From Bacillota bacterium (GTDB lineage: Bacteria > Bacillota > Clostridia > Christensenellales > Aristaeellaceae): a stretch of 64,000 nt of DNA. Shown in pieces: positions 17,036 through 27,166 of the stretch. Made by a program: the position numbers and the translations under genes. The notes beneath the pieces were generated by a model. It was not told the origin of the DNA. It searched no databases and worked only from the letters and a program-made list of their open reading frames with translations. Where the stretch lies: assembly GCA_023398575.1 (NCBI GenBank), contig JAEWSC010000051.1, positions 1 through 64,000 on the forward strand, written 5' to 3'. How positions within the stretch are numbered: the first letter of the stretch is position 1; each line of letters opens with the position of its first letter.

Positions 17036-17827
17036 CTACTCATTCAAGAAATCAAGATAGAAAGCGGTAAAGGCGGCATTGATATAAACCTGCAGTATCA
17101 GTGAGCAAAGCAGCCCTATGACTGTTCCAAACACTGGTGATATGTACCTCAAACCTGCCGTAATCCCTGCAGCAAGAAATCCCCAGCCGATTAAGCTTAA
17201 CTGCAGACCGAATAATCTGCCCGCTTGGCCATTCATCATCCTTTTGCTTTCGCGAATGGATTCCATGACGCCCATTTCAGGATGATCCGCCATCAGATAG
17301 GGGGCCATGGCATACCGATAGGTGATTATCATCAAGAGACAAGCCAAGCCAATGATGAATATGACTGCCAAAACATAGTTCATACCATGTAGTAAAAACG
17401 CTATCAACAGAAATGGGACGAATACGACGGCTCCCCAACCCAGTGTATATAGGCTGATCAAAAGCGACTGCCCTAGACATTTACCCAGGATATGTATACG
17501 AGAAAACAACAGTGAGTACACTGCTTCGCGCCCTCGATGCAGCTGCAGGTAGTAATAATTCAGACCAATGGCGAGAGCTGATGAAAAGACGAAGTCCAGA
17601 ATAAATAAAAGGAGAAACAGGCCCTGGAAGCCGCTGAACTGTCTGCGTCCCTCAGAAAAGATTTTTATCAAGTCTGCTGATGGTGTCAGTTGCAAATTGA
17701 AACGCATTTGTATGACGTTGGATATGATACCGAATATACCAGCACTGAATGTTATCAGCAATGCCGTCTGCCAATTGCCACGAAGCGCCTGGCGGGCGGA
17801 TTTACGAAAAAGGGCGCTGTCTGACAT
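17036..17827 (-). CDS. DUF975-family integral membrane protein
   Basis: 263 residues, about six hydrophobic segments. The opening RKSARQALRGNWQTALLITF and the YRYAMAPYLMAD block before a cytoplasmic helix (ESIRESKRMMNG) are the hallmarks of the DUF975 family, whose function is unknown. ATG 17827 was preferred over 17848 because AGGAG lies 10 bases upstream of it. Paralogous to the next gene upstream (17959), with identical GNWQTAL, SLLFSRIH-like and QVYIN blocks. Confidence 0.8.
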   Translation of the reverse strand: MSDSALFRKSARQALRGNWQTALLITFSAGIFGIISNVIQMRFNLQLTPSADLIKIFSEGRRQFSGFQGLFLLLFILDFVFSSALAIGLNYYYLQLHRGREAVYSLLFSRIHILGKCLGQSLLISLYTLGWGAVVFVPFLLIAFLLHGMNYVLAVIFIIGLACLLMIITYRYAMAPYLMADHPEMGVMESIRESKRMMNGQAGRLFGLQLSLIGWGFLAAGITAGLRYISPVFGTVIGLLCSLILQVYINAAFTAFYLDFLNE

Positions 17828-17958
17828 ACAAAATGCACTCCTGTCCATTTCGATCTGATTGCTGTCTTTCTACTCACGCAAATCAGAACATAAACAAAGC
17901 AATCATCACCAAAACCACAACTGATGCATATGGACTTTTATCCATGTGAACTGTTCAA

Positions 17959-18717
17959 CTATTCCACTCGCCCCTGCACATCATTGGCCGAAAGCCCTTG
18001 CAAACTCAAAAGCTCCAAATAGAAGCCAGCCACGGTGGAATTGATATATACCTGCAAGGCCAACGATGCAAACAAGCCAAGCGCTGTGCCAAGAATGCCC
18101 AGTATCGTGCTTAAGATGCCAATCAAAATCATGGAGCAAAATGCCCATCCAATAAAGCTGAGCTGCAACGCGAACAGCCGGCCTTTATGGCCATCCATCA
18201 TCTTCTTGCTCATATTAATGGCATCCAGCGCGCCAAGGTCCGGATCATCCGCCATCAAAAAAGGAGCCATGGAATATCTGTATGCGGCAACAATGCCAGG
18301 AATAATCAACAAAAGTGACCACAGAAAGATAAAAATACCCATCAGCACATACAGCGCAAGACAACGTATCAGCGCATGAATGCGAGAAAACAACAGGGCG
18401 AAAGGCGGGTTTTCACTACGGTGCAGAGCAAGAAAATAGGTGTTCAGGCCTACACTGAGAACCGGAGAAAGTATAAATTGCAAAAGAGCAAACAAGGTTA
18501 TCAACCCGCTGTATGGCCCCATGATGATGCTGAAATTGCGCCAGTTGTCCACAACTGACATGTTCGCCAAGGAACTGGCGTCAAGCCTCACCTGCAGCGT
18601 ATTTTGCGCTATGCTCAAAAGGCCGGCCACAAAAGTAACCATCAGTGCGGTCTGCCAGTTGCCGCTAAGCGCTGAAAGCCCACGCCTGCGCAGGCTAAAG
18701 CTGTCTGAAATGTTCAT
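17959..18717 (-). CDS. DUF975-family integral membrane protein
   Basis: 252 residues with about six membrane segments. Shares LSGNWQTALMVTFVAG, LLFSRIHALIRCLA, YRYSMAPFLMADDPDLG and SKKMMDGHKGRLF with the neighbour at 17036, so the two are tandem duplicates in the same orientation, separated by 131 bases. ATG 18717 is preceded by GGGAG. Function unknown. Confidence 0.8.
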   Translation of the reverse strand: MNISDSFSLRRRGLSALSGNWQTALMVTFVAGLLSIAQNTLQVRLDASSLANMSVVDNWRNFSIIMGPYSGLITLFALLQFILSPVLSVGLNTYFLALHRSENPPFALLFSRIHALIRCLALYVLMGIFIFLWSLLLIIPGIVAAYRYSMAPFLMADDPDLGALDAINMSKKMMDGHKGRLFALQLSFIGWAFCSMILIGILSTILGILGTALGLFASLALQVYINSTVAGFYLELLSLQGLSANDVQGRVE

Positions 18718-18822
18718 GCCCCCACTCCCTTCCATATATCCCCATTCTATCATAGGGATATGGACAACACAAGAGCAGGGGCATGAAAACCACGTTACTT
18801 TGGTTCAATTGTCATGTATCTA

Positions 18823-19737
18823 TTAAAACAGCGCCTGGGCAAAATCCTTGGCGTCAAAGGGCTGCAGATCATCGATGCCCTCACCTACGCCCACATACCA
18901 GACGGGAACATTCAGTTCCCTGCGGATAGCGATGGCAATGCCACCCTTGGCGGTGCCATCCAGCTTGGTAAGCACAATGCCGTTGATTTCAGCAAACTCC
19001 TTGAAGGTACGGGCTTGCTGCAATCCATTCTGGCCGGTGGTGGCATCTAGTACAAGCATGCAGCGCACATCCGCCTCGGGGTATTCCCGGTCGATGACCT
19101 TGCGCATTTTGTGCAATTCGTCCATTAGGTTTTTTTTGTTGTGCAGCCGCCCTGCAGTGTCTACGATCAACAGATCGGCCTTTCTCGCCTTGGCAGCTTG
19201 CACGGCATCGTATACCACAGCAGCGGGATCGGCGCCTTCCGCGTGGCGGATGAGGGGCACCCTGGCCCTGTCTGCCCAAACAGACAGTTGCTCTGCCGCC
19301 GCGGCACGGAAGGTATCACCGGCAGCCAACAGCACCGTACGACCGATGGCCTGAAAGCGCAGCGCCAGCTTGCCAATGGTGGTTGTCTTGCCCACACCGT
19401 TGACGCCCACCACCAGCATAACCATGGGCCATTTGAGCGGCGGGCGGGGGATGTTCATTTCCGCCTCGATAATATCCTTGAGCATCTCACGGGCCTTTGA
19501 GGCGCTCTTTACATTTTCTTTCTTGATCTGCTGACGCAGCTTGTCCATGATCTCCTGTGAGGCTGCCACCCCGGCGTCGGACATGATTAAGATATCCATG
19601 AGCTCATCATAGAAATCCTCATCCACCACGCCGGTGTTCTCAACCAGTTCATCAACCTTTACGGTCAGATTGGAACGGGTCTTCTGCAAGCCATCCCGAA
19701 GGCGTGCAAACAGGCCCTTCTTTTCTTTCTCCTCCAT
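18823..19737 (-). CDS. ftsY: Signal recognition particle receptor FtsY
   Basis: 304 residues. The SRP receptor GTPase that delivers ribosome-nascent chain-SRP complexes to the membrane. Short N-terminal charged segment, NF domain, then GVNGVGKTTTIGKLA (P-loop), the DTAGR motif (DLLIVDTAGRLHNK) and TKLDGTAKGG. Length is typical of Bacillota FtsY without a long acidic A domain. It is the last gene of the plsX-acpP-rnc-smc-ftsY cluster, 33 bases after smc. An ffh gene is not in the window. Confidence 0.97.
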   Translation of the reverse strand: MEEKEKKGLFARLRDGLQKTRSNLTVKVDELVENTGVVDEDFYDELMDILIMSDAGVAASQEIMDKLRQQIKKENVKSASKAREMLKDIIEAEMNIPRPPLKWPMVMLVVGVNGVGKTTTIGKLALRFQAIGRTVLLAAGDTFRAAAAEQLSVWADRARVPLIRHAEGADPAAVVYDAVQAAKARKADLLIVDTAGRLHNKKNLMDELHKMRKVIDREYPEADVRCMLVLDATTGQNGLQQARTFKEFAEINGIVLTKLDGTAKGGIAIAIRRELNVPVWYVGVGEGIDDLQPFDAKDFAQALF

Positions 19738-19770
19738 TTATGCTCCCTCCCCTGATCATGCAATAGGTAT

Positions 19771-22700
19771 TTATCCCGCGTATTCCGTCAAATTTACCGA
19801 TACCATCTTCGATATGCCCCGCTCCTCCATGGCTACGCCATACAGGGCGTTGCAGCGCTCCATGGTACCCTTGCGGTGAGTGACCACCACAAACTGGGTC
19901 TTGCGTCCATACTCGGCCAAATAGTCGGCAAAGTAGTTGATATTTGCCTCATCCAGGGCCGCCTCAATTTCATCCAGAATGCAAAAGGGCGTGGGCTTTA
20001 ATTTCAGCATGGCAAAAAGGATAGCGATGGCTGTCAGCGCACGCTCGCCGCCGGATAACAGCGACAGCAGCTGCAGCTTTTTGCCAGGTGGCTGGGCGGT
20101 AATCTCAATGCCGCAGTTCAGCGCATCATTGGGGTCAGTCAGCTTCAGTTCCGCGTGGCCGCCGCCGAAAAGGCGCACAAATGTCTCAGCAAAATATCCT
20201 TTCATCATATTGAATTGGGTCACAAACTGCTGCTCCATTTGGGAAAGAAGCTTGGTGATCAAAAGCTGCAGGTCTTCCTCCGCTTTTTTCAAGTCCTGCC
20301 GCTGGGTGGTCAGGCTATCAAAGCGCTCTTTTACGTTCACATATTCTTCGATGGCATTTACATTTACAGTACCCAAAGCGCGAATCTGCTCCCTAAAGAC
20401 AGCCGCTTCCTTTTCCCCGGCAGAAAGGTCAAACTTCTCCGCCCGATAGGCTTCCGCCCCGCCATAGGTCAACTCATATTCGTTCCAGATACGGTCCTGC
20501 ATGGCGGAAAGGTCGGCCTCCACCCGTGTGCGGTTCAGCTCCGTACGGTGCAGCTTTTCGGTATGCTCTGCCGCTTCCTTTTGCAGCCGTTCCGTCTCAT
20601 CGCGAATGGTACGCAAATTGGATTGCAGGGCCAAGCGCTGGCTCTCCCTTTCATCCACTGCTCCTTGGGCATCAGTCACTTGTGCGCGCTTTTCATCGGC
20701 CTCTGCCGCCAGTTGAACAAGGGCTTTCTCATCCCGATCAATAGCCTCTTGCATAGCCAGGCTCTCCCGCTGTAAGCGGGAGAGATTTTCACGTGCGTGG
20801 CGCACTTCGTCCACAAGCCGCTGCCGGTCGCGTTTCAGGCTTGCAATTTCATGCTCCCGGCCGGTGACAGACAGCATGTGGCTGGTAACGGCTTCGCGCT
20901 GCCTTTCCACCTGCTGGCGTGCTTCCGATAAGGCTTTTTGCAGCACCTGCGTTTTTTGCTGCATGGCCTCTTGATCAGTTTCTACATCGCCGGTACGGCG
21001 GGAGATGGCCTCTAAGTCTTCTTCAATCTGCGCAATGCCCTCTTCCAACTGCTGGCGGGCGTTTTGCGTCATCGCAAGGCGGGATTGCATTGCAGCCCAC
21101 TCTTGCTTGGCGTTCATCATGCGTTCGTGATCCCGGGCAACCGCAATCTCTTCCTGATGAACGCGGTTGATAGCTTCTTGACGGAGCGTCTTTAACTCGT
21201 TGCGCTCTGCTTCCATCTGTGCAAGCGCTTTGCGGTCACTGACAATGTCCTCGCTCAGTTTGCGAGCGGAGCTCTTCAATTCTTCAATTTCGCGCTCACG
21301 GCCCAATAGACTGGTAGCCCTGGCTTGTACAGAGCCGCCTGTCATGGAGCCACCGCTGTGCATCACATCACCGGTCAGCGTCACCAAACGGAAGGCCTGC
21401 CGGCCGGCCCGCATAATCGCGATACCAGCATCCAAATTCTCCGCCACCACTGTGCGGCCCAGCAGGTTCTCCATGATTTCCCGGTATTCGGGATCAAAGG
21501 AGATCAGCTCGCTGGCTACCCCCAGGCAGCCTGGCATAGAAAGAAGCTGCCGCTCCTCTCGATTGAGCACTCGGCCGCGAATGGTATTCATGGGCAAAAA
21601 GGTTGCCCGGCCCAATTGGTTTTGGCGCAGGTAGTCAATAACCCGCTTGGCAGTAGGTTCGTCTTCGGCAATAATGTTTTGCAGTGCACTGCCCAGCACC
21701 ATATCAACGGCTGTTTCCAAATGCTTGGGCACGCGCATGAGCATGGCTACAACGCCGCGGACCTTGCTCTCGCCCTGGTTCTTGGCAAAGGTCAGCGCTT
21801 TTTTAACCGCCTGTGCATAGCCTTCAAAATCTCTGGCCATCTCTTCCAGAAGCTTTAAACGGCTTTCCATCGCCTGCTGCCGGCCCGCTGATTGCTGCAG
21901 CACGGTGGTTTTTGCGCCGATGGCAGAACCTAATGCCTGCACTTGCTCATCCAGTTTTGCCGCGTCCTGGCTGAGCACCTTCAAGCTTTCCTTGGTAGCC
22001 TCACCTTGCGTAAGCGCGGCTTCATGGGCACTTTTCAGGGCCGCCTCTTTTTCCGTAAGGTCAGATGCGTTCTTATCGATTTCTGTCAGGCGTTCCCGCA
22101 TTTGCGCCATGATGGCCTGCTGGCGCGTTTGAGCGGTACGCTCACTGCTTAACCGGTTCATGGCCGCCAGGATGGCCGCCTTGTGCTCCTCCAGTTCTTG
22201 CTCCCTTACCGCTTCGTCCTGCTGGTATTGCTTTAAAAGCTCCTGCTCGCTAGTCAGCATTACTCGCTCATCTAGAAGCACCTGTTCCTGGGTGCTGATA
22301 CCGTCGCCGCCGGAAGTTTCCATCTGGGCAAGCTCCGCATATCGGCTATTCAGACGCTCTGACTCCTCCATCAGGCGACGGCTGTTTTCACGGCTGTTTT
22401 CCAGCCGCTGCTCCATCTTTTCCTTTTCAGCTTTACACTCGTGCCAGACATCGGTAAGCCGTGTCAGTACCTCTCTGGCCGCCAGCAGATCGCTCTCCAT
22501 GCGTTCCAGGTCGTCTTCCATTTGTTTGCGCAGCTGTGATTTTTCCGCAAGCTGCTCCGCATTCTGATCGAGCACAGCCTGCACCATGGCTGCCGCCTCA
22601 GATAAGCTGTTTAGCTTTTCCTTCAGCTTGTCGTGGCGCAGGAGGAAGATATTCAGTTCCAGCCCCTTCAATTGCTCCGCCAGCATCAGGTAGGCCCTGG

Positions 22701-23334
22701 CCGTCTCCGCTTGGCGGGAAAGCGGTTCCAAATGCCGGCCCAGCTCATCGAGTATGTCTTCCACACGGGTCAAATTCTCTCGCGTTCGCTCCAGCTTCCG
22801 CTCCGCTTCTTCTTTGCGGACTCGATACTTCATGATACCGGCGGCATCTTCAAAAACCTGACGGCGGTCTTCGCCCTTCTGGGACAAAATTTCGTCAATA
22901 CGGCCCTGGCCGATAATGGAGTAACCTTCGCGGCCGATGCCAGTATCGCGGAACATGTCCACAACATCCTTTAGGCGGCAGGCAGTCTTGTTGAGGAAGT
23001 ACTCGCTTTCGCCGTTTCGATACACGCGCCTGGTAACCATAATTTCCAGAAAGTCAACCGGCAGGGATTTATCCTCATTATCAAAAACAAGGGATACCTC
23101 GCAGTAGGCCATGGCCTTTCGCTTTTCGGTACCGCCGAATATGATATCTTCCATTTTCGCGCCGCGAAGAAGCCTTGCGCTCTGCTCCCCCAGCACCCAG
23201 CGCACGGCATCGGCAATGTTGCTTTTTCCGCTTCCGTTGGGTCCTACAATACCGGTAATGCCCTGGTTAAAGACGATTTCCGTCCGCTGGGCAAAGGATT
23301 TGAACCCATATATTTCAAGCTTTTTCAGCTTCAT
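19771..23334 (-). CDS. smc: Chromosome segregation protein SMC
   Basis: 1187 residues. The ATPase of the condensin complex. N-terminal GPNGSGKSNIADAVRW (Walker A), two long coiled coils flanking a hinge (about residues 515-640), then the C-signature LSGGERALTAIAILFAML and Walker B FCILDEIEAALDEANI. MKLKKLEIYGFKSFA is the standard start; the frame extends 29 codons further upstream but that part lies inside rnc. The start overlaps the rnc stop by four bases (ATGA), so translation is coupled. Confidence 0.98.
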   Translation of the reverse strand: MKLKKLEIYGFKSFAQRTEIVFNQGITGIVGPNGSGKSNIADAVRWVLGEQSARLLRGAKMEDIIFGGTEKRKAMAYCEVSLVFDNEDKSLPVDFLEIMVTRRVYRNGESEYFLNKTACRLKDVVDMFRDTGIGREGYSIIGQGRIDEILSQKGEDRRQVFEDAAGIMKYRVRKEEAERKLERTRENLTRVEDILDELGRHLEPLSRQAETARAYLMLAEQLKGLELNIFLLRHDKLKEKLNSLSEAAAMVQAVLDQNAEQLAEKSQLRKQMEDDLERMESDLLAAREVLTRLTDVWHECKAEKEKMEQRLENSRENSRRLMEESERLNSRYAELAQMETSGGDGISTQEQVLLDERVMLTSEQELLKQYQQDEAVREQELEEHKAAILAAMNRLSSERTAQTRQQAIMAQMRERLTEIDKNASDLTEKEAALKSAHEAALTQGEATKESLKVLSQDAAKLDEQVQALGSAIGAKTTVLQQSAGRQQAMESRLKLLEEMARDFEGYAQAVKKALTFAKNQGESKVRGVVAMLMRVPKHLETAVDMVLGSALQNIIAEDEPTAKRVIDYLRQNQLGRATFLPMNTIRGRVLNREERQLLSMPGCLGVASELISFDPEYREIMENLLGRTVVAENLDAGIAIMRAGRQAFRLVTLTGDVMHSGGSMTGGSVQARATSLLGREREIEELKSSARKLSEDIVSDRKALAQMEAERNELKTLRQEAINRVHQEEIAVARDHERMMNAKQEWAAMQSRLAMTQNARQQLEEGIAQIEEDLEAISRRTGDVETDQEAMQQKTQVLQKALSEARQQVERQREAVTSHMLSVTGREHEIASLKRDRQRLVDEVRHARENLSRLQRESLAMQEAIDRDEKALVQLAAEADEKRAQVTDAQGAVDERESQRLALQSNLRTIRDETERLQKEAAEHTEKLHRTELNRTRVEADLSAMQDRIWNEYELTYGGAEAYRAEKFDLSAGEKEAAVFREQIRALGTVNVNAIEEYVNVKERFDSLTTQRQDLKKAEEDLQLLITKLLSQMEQQFVTQFNMMKGYFAETFVRLFGGGHAELKLTDPNDALNCGIEITAQPPGKKLQLLSLLSGGERALTAIAILFAMLKLKPTPFCILDEIEAALDEANINYFADYLAEYGRKTQFVVVTHRKGTMERCNALYGVAMEERGISKMVSVNLTEYAG

Positions 23335-23993
23335 GCCAATCCTCCAGCTCCTTTGGCATGAGCAAGCGCCTTTTCTGCTGCTTGCTGTTCCGCCTGCCGT
23401 TTGGTTTTGCCCTTGCCGCAAAAAGGCGGCAGTCCCTGGGCATTCACCTGGGTGGTAAATGTTCTGTTGTGAGGCGGCCCTTCCGTCTCCAGCAATTCAT
23501 AGGAAGGGGCTGTGAGTCCTTTGGCCTGCAGCCACTCCTGCAGCGCGCTTTTGGCATCCAACGCTGGAGAAACGCTTTCTTCTGACGGCCAGAGTCGCTT
23601 CACAAGCGCCAAGGCCTCGTCCAGTCCGCCATCCAGGCATACCGCGGCCAAAACCGCTTCCATGGCATCTGCCAGGATCGACGGGTTTTCTCTGCCCCCA
23701 TCCTGCTCCTGGGATTTGTTCATAATCAAATAGGCCTGCAGCCCAATACTTCCCGCCACTTTGGCGAGTGCCGCTTCGCACACCAACAATGCCCGCCGGT
23801 GGGTCAAGCCGCCTTCGCTCATGGAAGCATGTTTCTCATACAGAATACGCGACATGCAGTACTGCAGCACCGCATCCCCCAAAAACTCCAGACGCTGATT
23901 ATCCTCGCCGCCGGCGGATGGATGCGTCAGGGCACGATGTAACAGTGCCTCGTTTTTAAAATGATAAGAAAGAGAACCCATCAATTCCTTCAA
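23331..23993 (-). CDS. rnc: Ribonuclease III
   Basis: 220 residues. Cleaves double-stranded RNA in rRNA and mRNA processing. The signature NQRLEFLGDAVLQY (catalytic Glu/Asp) is at about 32-45; DAMEAVLAAVCLDGG has the second acidic pair; the C-terminal third is a dsRNA-binding domain (PSYELLETEGPPHNRTF ... AEQQAAEKAL). Usual length for Bacillota. In operon with acpP upstream and smc downstream. Confidence 0.97.
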   Translation of the reverse strand: MKELMGSLSYHFKNEALLHRALTHPSAGGEDNQRLEFLGDAVLQYCMSRILYEKHASMSEGGLTHRRALLVCEAALAKVAGSIGLQAYLIMNKSQEQDGGRENPSILADAMEAVLAAVCLDGGLDEALALVKRLWPSEESVSPALDAKSALQEWLQAKGLTAPSYELLETEGPPHNRTFTTQVNAQGLPPFCGKGKTKRQAEQQAAEKALAHAKGAGGLA

Positions 23994-24064
23994 GTTACAT
24001 CCCCCAATTCATGAAAAAGCGCTGCCGAAAAATTTCGGCAACGCCGGGCGTTTTGCCGCATTGC

Positions 24065-24295
24065 TCAGTTCTGATGAGCCTCGATGTATTCCACCACATC
24101 GCCCACAGTTTTCAAGCGAACAATGACCTCGTCCTCCACCATGATGCCGAATTTGTCTTCCAAGTCCATGATCATCACCATAACGTTGGCACTATCGGCT
24201 TTCAAATCTTCCACCAGTTTGGCGTCCCGGGTTACCTTGCTGACATCTACCCGCAGCTGCTTTGCGATCATAGGGGCCACTGTTTCAAATACCAT
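24065..24295 (-). CDS. acpP: Acyl carrier protein
   Basis: 76 residues, the size of a fatty-acid-synthesis ACP. The phosphopantetheine Ser is Ser35 in LKADSANVM; the usual Leu after this Ser (DSL) is Ala here. Acidic helices II and III are normal. CAGGAGGAA lies upstream of the ATG. Sits between plsX and rnc as in many Bacillota, which supports a role in fatty acid and phospholipid synthesis. Other ACP copies outside the window cannot be excluded. Confidence 0.95.
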   Translation of the reverse strand: MVFETVAPMIAKQLRVDVSKVTRDAKLVEDLKADSANVMVMIMDLEDKFGIMVEDEVIVRLKTVGDVVEYIEAHQN

Positions 24296-24351
24296 GTGAA
24301 TTCCTCCTGCCTGTTTTTGATAATGTTTTGGGTAAGATAATTGCTGTATGA

Positions 24352-25356
24352 TTATGCTTTCATGACACCCGATTGAATCTGCTTGTCAATCAGCCCTACC
24401 ACGTCGCCCTTGGCCATCAGTGCTGCCTGGCGAATCGCGCAGGCCATGGCATGCCCGTTGCTCGACCCGTGCGCTTTGACCACGACACCCTGCACACCCA
24501 GCAGCGGCGCGCCGCCGACCTCGGAATAATCCATCATCTTTGCCACACGCCGAAACGCCGGCTTGGCAATCATGCCGCCCACCTGGCCGCGGATGTCAGA
24601 TTTGAGTTCCTTTTTAATGATGCGCATCAGCGTACCGGCAACGCCCTCCATGAATTTTAGGATCAGGTTACCGGAGAAGCCATCGCATACGATAACATCG
24701 GCTTGATCGTTTGTGATCTCCCGCGCTTCTACGTTGCCCACGAAGTTATAATTGCCTTTTTCCATAATAGGATAAGTTGCCTTGACCAATGCATTGCCCT
24801 TTTCAGCTTCCGCGCCAATGTTCACCAGCCCAACCCTGGGGTCGTCCACCTTCATAACCTGATGCATGTACACGGAGCCCATCAAGCCGAACTGATCCAA
24901 CCATTCAGGCTGGCAGTCCACATTAGCACCGCAATCAATGAGCAGAAAATATCCCTTCCCGTTTGGCAAAAGCGGTGCCAGCGCGGGCCGTTCAATGCCG
25001 GAAATGCGGCCCAAGCGGAACATGCCGCCAGCCAGGACAGCCCCAGTGGAGCCGGCTGAAACAAAGCCATCAGCTTGGCCTTCCTTAACAGCCAGCATAC
25101 CCATTACAATACCGGACCCTTTTTTCTGGCGGATGGCCATAACGGGAGCATCATGGTTGGATATTACTTCCGGCGTTTCAATAACCTTATAACGCCCAGC
25201 CACGTTCTTGAGCTTTTCCATATATGGTTCCATGGCCGATGGTACGCCTGCCAGCGTCAGGCGAAGATCGTCCATATTATGCAGCGCTTCTGCTGCACCC
25301 TCCATCGCTGCTTTGGGAGCGTAGTCGCCTCCCATGACATCCACAAAAATATGCAT
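24352..25356 (-). CDS. plsX: Phosphate acyltransferase PlsX
   Basis: 334 residues. Makes acyl-phosphate from acyl-ACP for PlsY in phospholipid synthesis. Starts MHIFVDVMGGDYAPKAAMEG, the family opening, and includes NIGAEAEKGN and CDGFSGNLILKFMEG, both diagnostic. The in-frame extension to 25410 is not part of the family. First gene of the cluster, with a promoter about 45-70 bases upstream. I did not find a convincing FapR operator. Confidence 0.97.
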   Translation of the reverse strand: MHIFVDVMGGDYAPKAAMEGAAEALHNMDDLRLTLAGVPSAMEPYMEKLKNVAGRYKVIETPEVISNHDAPVMAIRQKKGSGIVMGMLAVKEGQADGFVSAGSTGAVLAGGMFRLGRISGIERPALAPLLPNGKGYFLLIDCGANVDCQPEWLDQFGLMGSVYMHQVMKVDDPRVGLVNIGAEAEKGNALVKATYPIMEKGNYNFVGNVEAREITNDQADVIVCDGFSGNLILKFMEGVAGTLMRIIKKELKSDIRGQVGGMIAKPAFRRVAKMMDYSEVGGAPLLGVQGVVVKAHGSSNGHAMACAIRQAALMAKGDVVGLIDKQIQSGVMKA

Positions 25357-25398
25357 GCGCCTTCGCCTGCTTTCCACGTTTGAAAATCGAACAGAATG

Positions 25399-25428
25399 AT
25401 TGTAGCACACAAGGCGCGCTCAATGCAA
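25399..25428 (-). promoter_or_regulatory. Promoter for plsX-acpP-rnc-smc-ftsY
   Basis: On the minus strand, TTGCAT (25428-25423), an 18-base spacer and TACAAT (25404-25399), ending 42 bases before the plsX start. One and two mismatches to sigma-A consensus. Confidence 0.5.
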
Positions 25429-25471
25429 GAAAATCGACTATGCTCCACATCCTGCCCTTATGCAAATCAGC

Positions 25472-27085
25472 TCAGCGGCGCATGCTGGTAAAGCCCTGGT
25501 GACGGCGGGGGATGGGTTTGCGGCTGATTATTTGTCGGCGGCGGTTAAACAAACCGGCGGCCGCCGGCAGCTCGGCAGACATGGAGGGTGGCGCGGTAAG
25601 GCCCAACTCCATCTCAGGGGTTACCCACTTGAGCTTCGGCTTTATGCCGTTTTGCCAGATGGCGGGGTGAAGCAGGGATACGCCCTTTAATGCGATGTAC
25701 TGATATGGCGTATATGTTTTTCCCATACCACCGCGCAATGTATGCGGGCAAAGCAGCATTTCGCTAAGGGCCTGGCCAAACTCCGCTGCGCCTGTCTGCC
25801 TTATCACTGTTTCGATTTCTGCCTGCAGCCTATCCAAGCGGCCTTGGTCAAGGCCATGGCCAGTAATTGAAATATATGCCTTTTCCACCCGGCGGCGGGC
25901 GTAGCGCAGCATGGCTTCCTGATTGGCGCCGGTCACGGCCATGATCTGCTTGAGCGGCAGTATGCGCAGGCGCATCACATTCATGGCACCAATCATTTCA
26001 GCCAACGGCATTTTGGAAAGAGCCTGCATATACGCCATGCCATACTCGATCAGTGCCGGCATATCATTGATATTCCTGGTCAAATGACGTAAAGCAGCGC
26101 GGGTGGCCTGCGCCTTTTCTGTCTCCCGCCAACCATAGGCCGCCTTGCGCACCGCCTCTCCTGCCGGGTAGTACAGGCATACGCCTAAATGCATCTGCGC
26201 GCCTGAACGGGCAACAAAATCGTCGCTGTTAAGCACATGATACAACGGATATGCCGCAGGATCCAACTGCGAGCTGCCCATGACTGTCATGGGTGAGGCA
26301 AACCCGTAGCCGACCATGTTCTCCGGCAGCACGCTGCTGTCGTTTATGAGCATGTGGGTCAGTACCTGCATGATCGCCGCACCCTGGCTATGGCCTGAAA
26401 ACCAAAGACGAAACCGGCTGTCATGCCGCTTCGTTTCCGCAATAACATGCGCAAGCGTCAATTTCTCAAGTCCAAGCGTCTTGGCGGTTTCCGGAAAAGA
26501 TATACGCTCCGCATTCTCATCAAATTGCCTGGCCAACTGCAAAAAGCCCTGATGCAGCCCCTGTTCAGAAGAAAACCGAAAATTGGAAAACCAGTCGTAA
26601 AAGCGGGTGCCGGTACCACGAAAGCCAATGGCCACCACAAAACGGCCATCCGCTGCAGGCTTTATCATAACCACAGCCTTGCCGGTGTCGCTTTGTTCCC
26701 GCTGGCGCATGGCCGACAGCACCTGGCTGACAGGATTCAACTGACGCGCGCTGGCCCTGGCACGATAAACCGCCCATTTGTTGTACAAAAATTGCTTCGT
26801 ATCACGCAGCGGCGCTTGGGATATGCCGCCCAGCAGCTTGTTATCTACCTGAAAATTAAAGTCCGTCCAGCCGGCCTGCATCCAATCGCGAATACGCAGA
26901 TCATAGGCCGTATAGGAAAGCTCAAGGGAAAGCCTAAGCAGCTCCTGTGAAAAAGGCGGGCGGAGACGGCCCCAAGGATCAGTATCCCATGACTGGAAAA
27001 AGGGCTGCGTCCTTGTAAGGTCTGTATATGTCAGACGCCCGCGGACAGGCGCCTGTTCTGCTTGAATCAGCTTATCTTGGGCCAT
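25472..27085 (-). CDS. Lipase family (class 3, alpha/beta hydrolase) protein
   Basis: 537 residues. A class-3 lipase-like core: FRGTGTRFYDWFSNF (about 164-178, the oxyanion-type FRGT block), the nucleophile elbow GHSQGAAIM (about 237-245), and NSDDFVARSG with a likely catalytic Asp. A catalytic His may be the one in the following HLG segment. No signal peptide is seen, so it is probably cytoplasmic, and the long N-terminal (about 1-150) and C-terminal parts are unfamiliar. The C-terminus is basic (RRRQIISRKPIPRRHQG). Substrate unknown. Confidence 0.75.
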   Translation of the reverse strand: MAQDKLIQAEQAPVRGRLTYTDLTRTQPFFQSWDTDPWGRLRPPFSQELLRLSLELSYTAYDLRIRDWMQAGWTDFNFQVDNKLLGGISQAPLRDTKQFLYNKWAVYRARASARQLNPVSQVLSAMRQREQSDTGKAVVMIKPAADGRFVVAIGFRGTGTRFYDWFSNFRFSSEQGLHQGFLQLARQFDENAERISFPETAKTLGLEKLTLAHVIAETKRHDSRFRLWFSGHSQGAAIMQVLTHMLINDSSVLPENMVGYGFASPMTVMGSSQLDPAAYPLYHVLNSDDFVARSGAQMHLGVCLYYPAGEAVRKAAYGWRETEKAQATRAALRHLTRNINDMPALIEYGMAYMQALSKMPLAEMIGAMNVMRLRILPLKQIMAVTGANQEAMLRYARRRVEKAYISITGHGLDQGRLDRLQAEIETVIRQTGAAEFGQALSEMLLCPHTLRGGMGKTYTPYQYIALKGVSLLHPAIWQNGIKPKLKWVTPEMELGLTAPPSMSAELPAAAGLFNRRRQIISRKPIPRRHQGFTSMRR

Positions 27086-27166
27086 GCGACGTCTCCCCTT
27101 TCAATCCAGCATATGGGAACCATCGCGCATATCATACCACGCCAAGGCTTTGGTTACAACACAAGC

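Noticed and set aside
19771..23334. Long reading frames on the + strand opposite smc
   Set aside because: They are antisense shadows of a GC-rich coiled-coil gene, without ribosome sites or homology.
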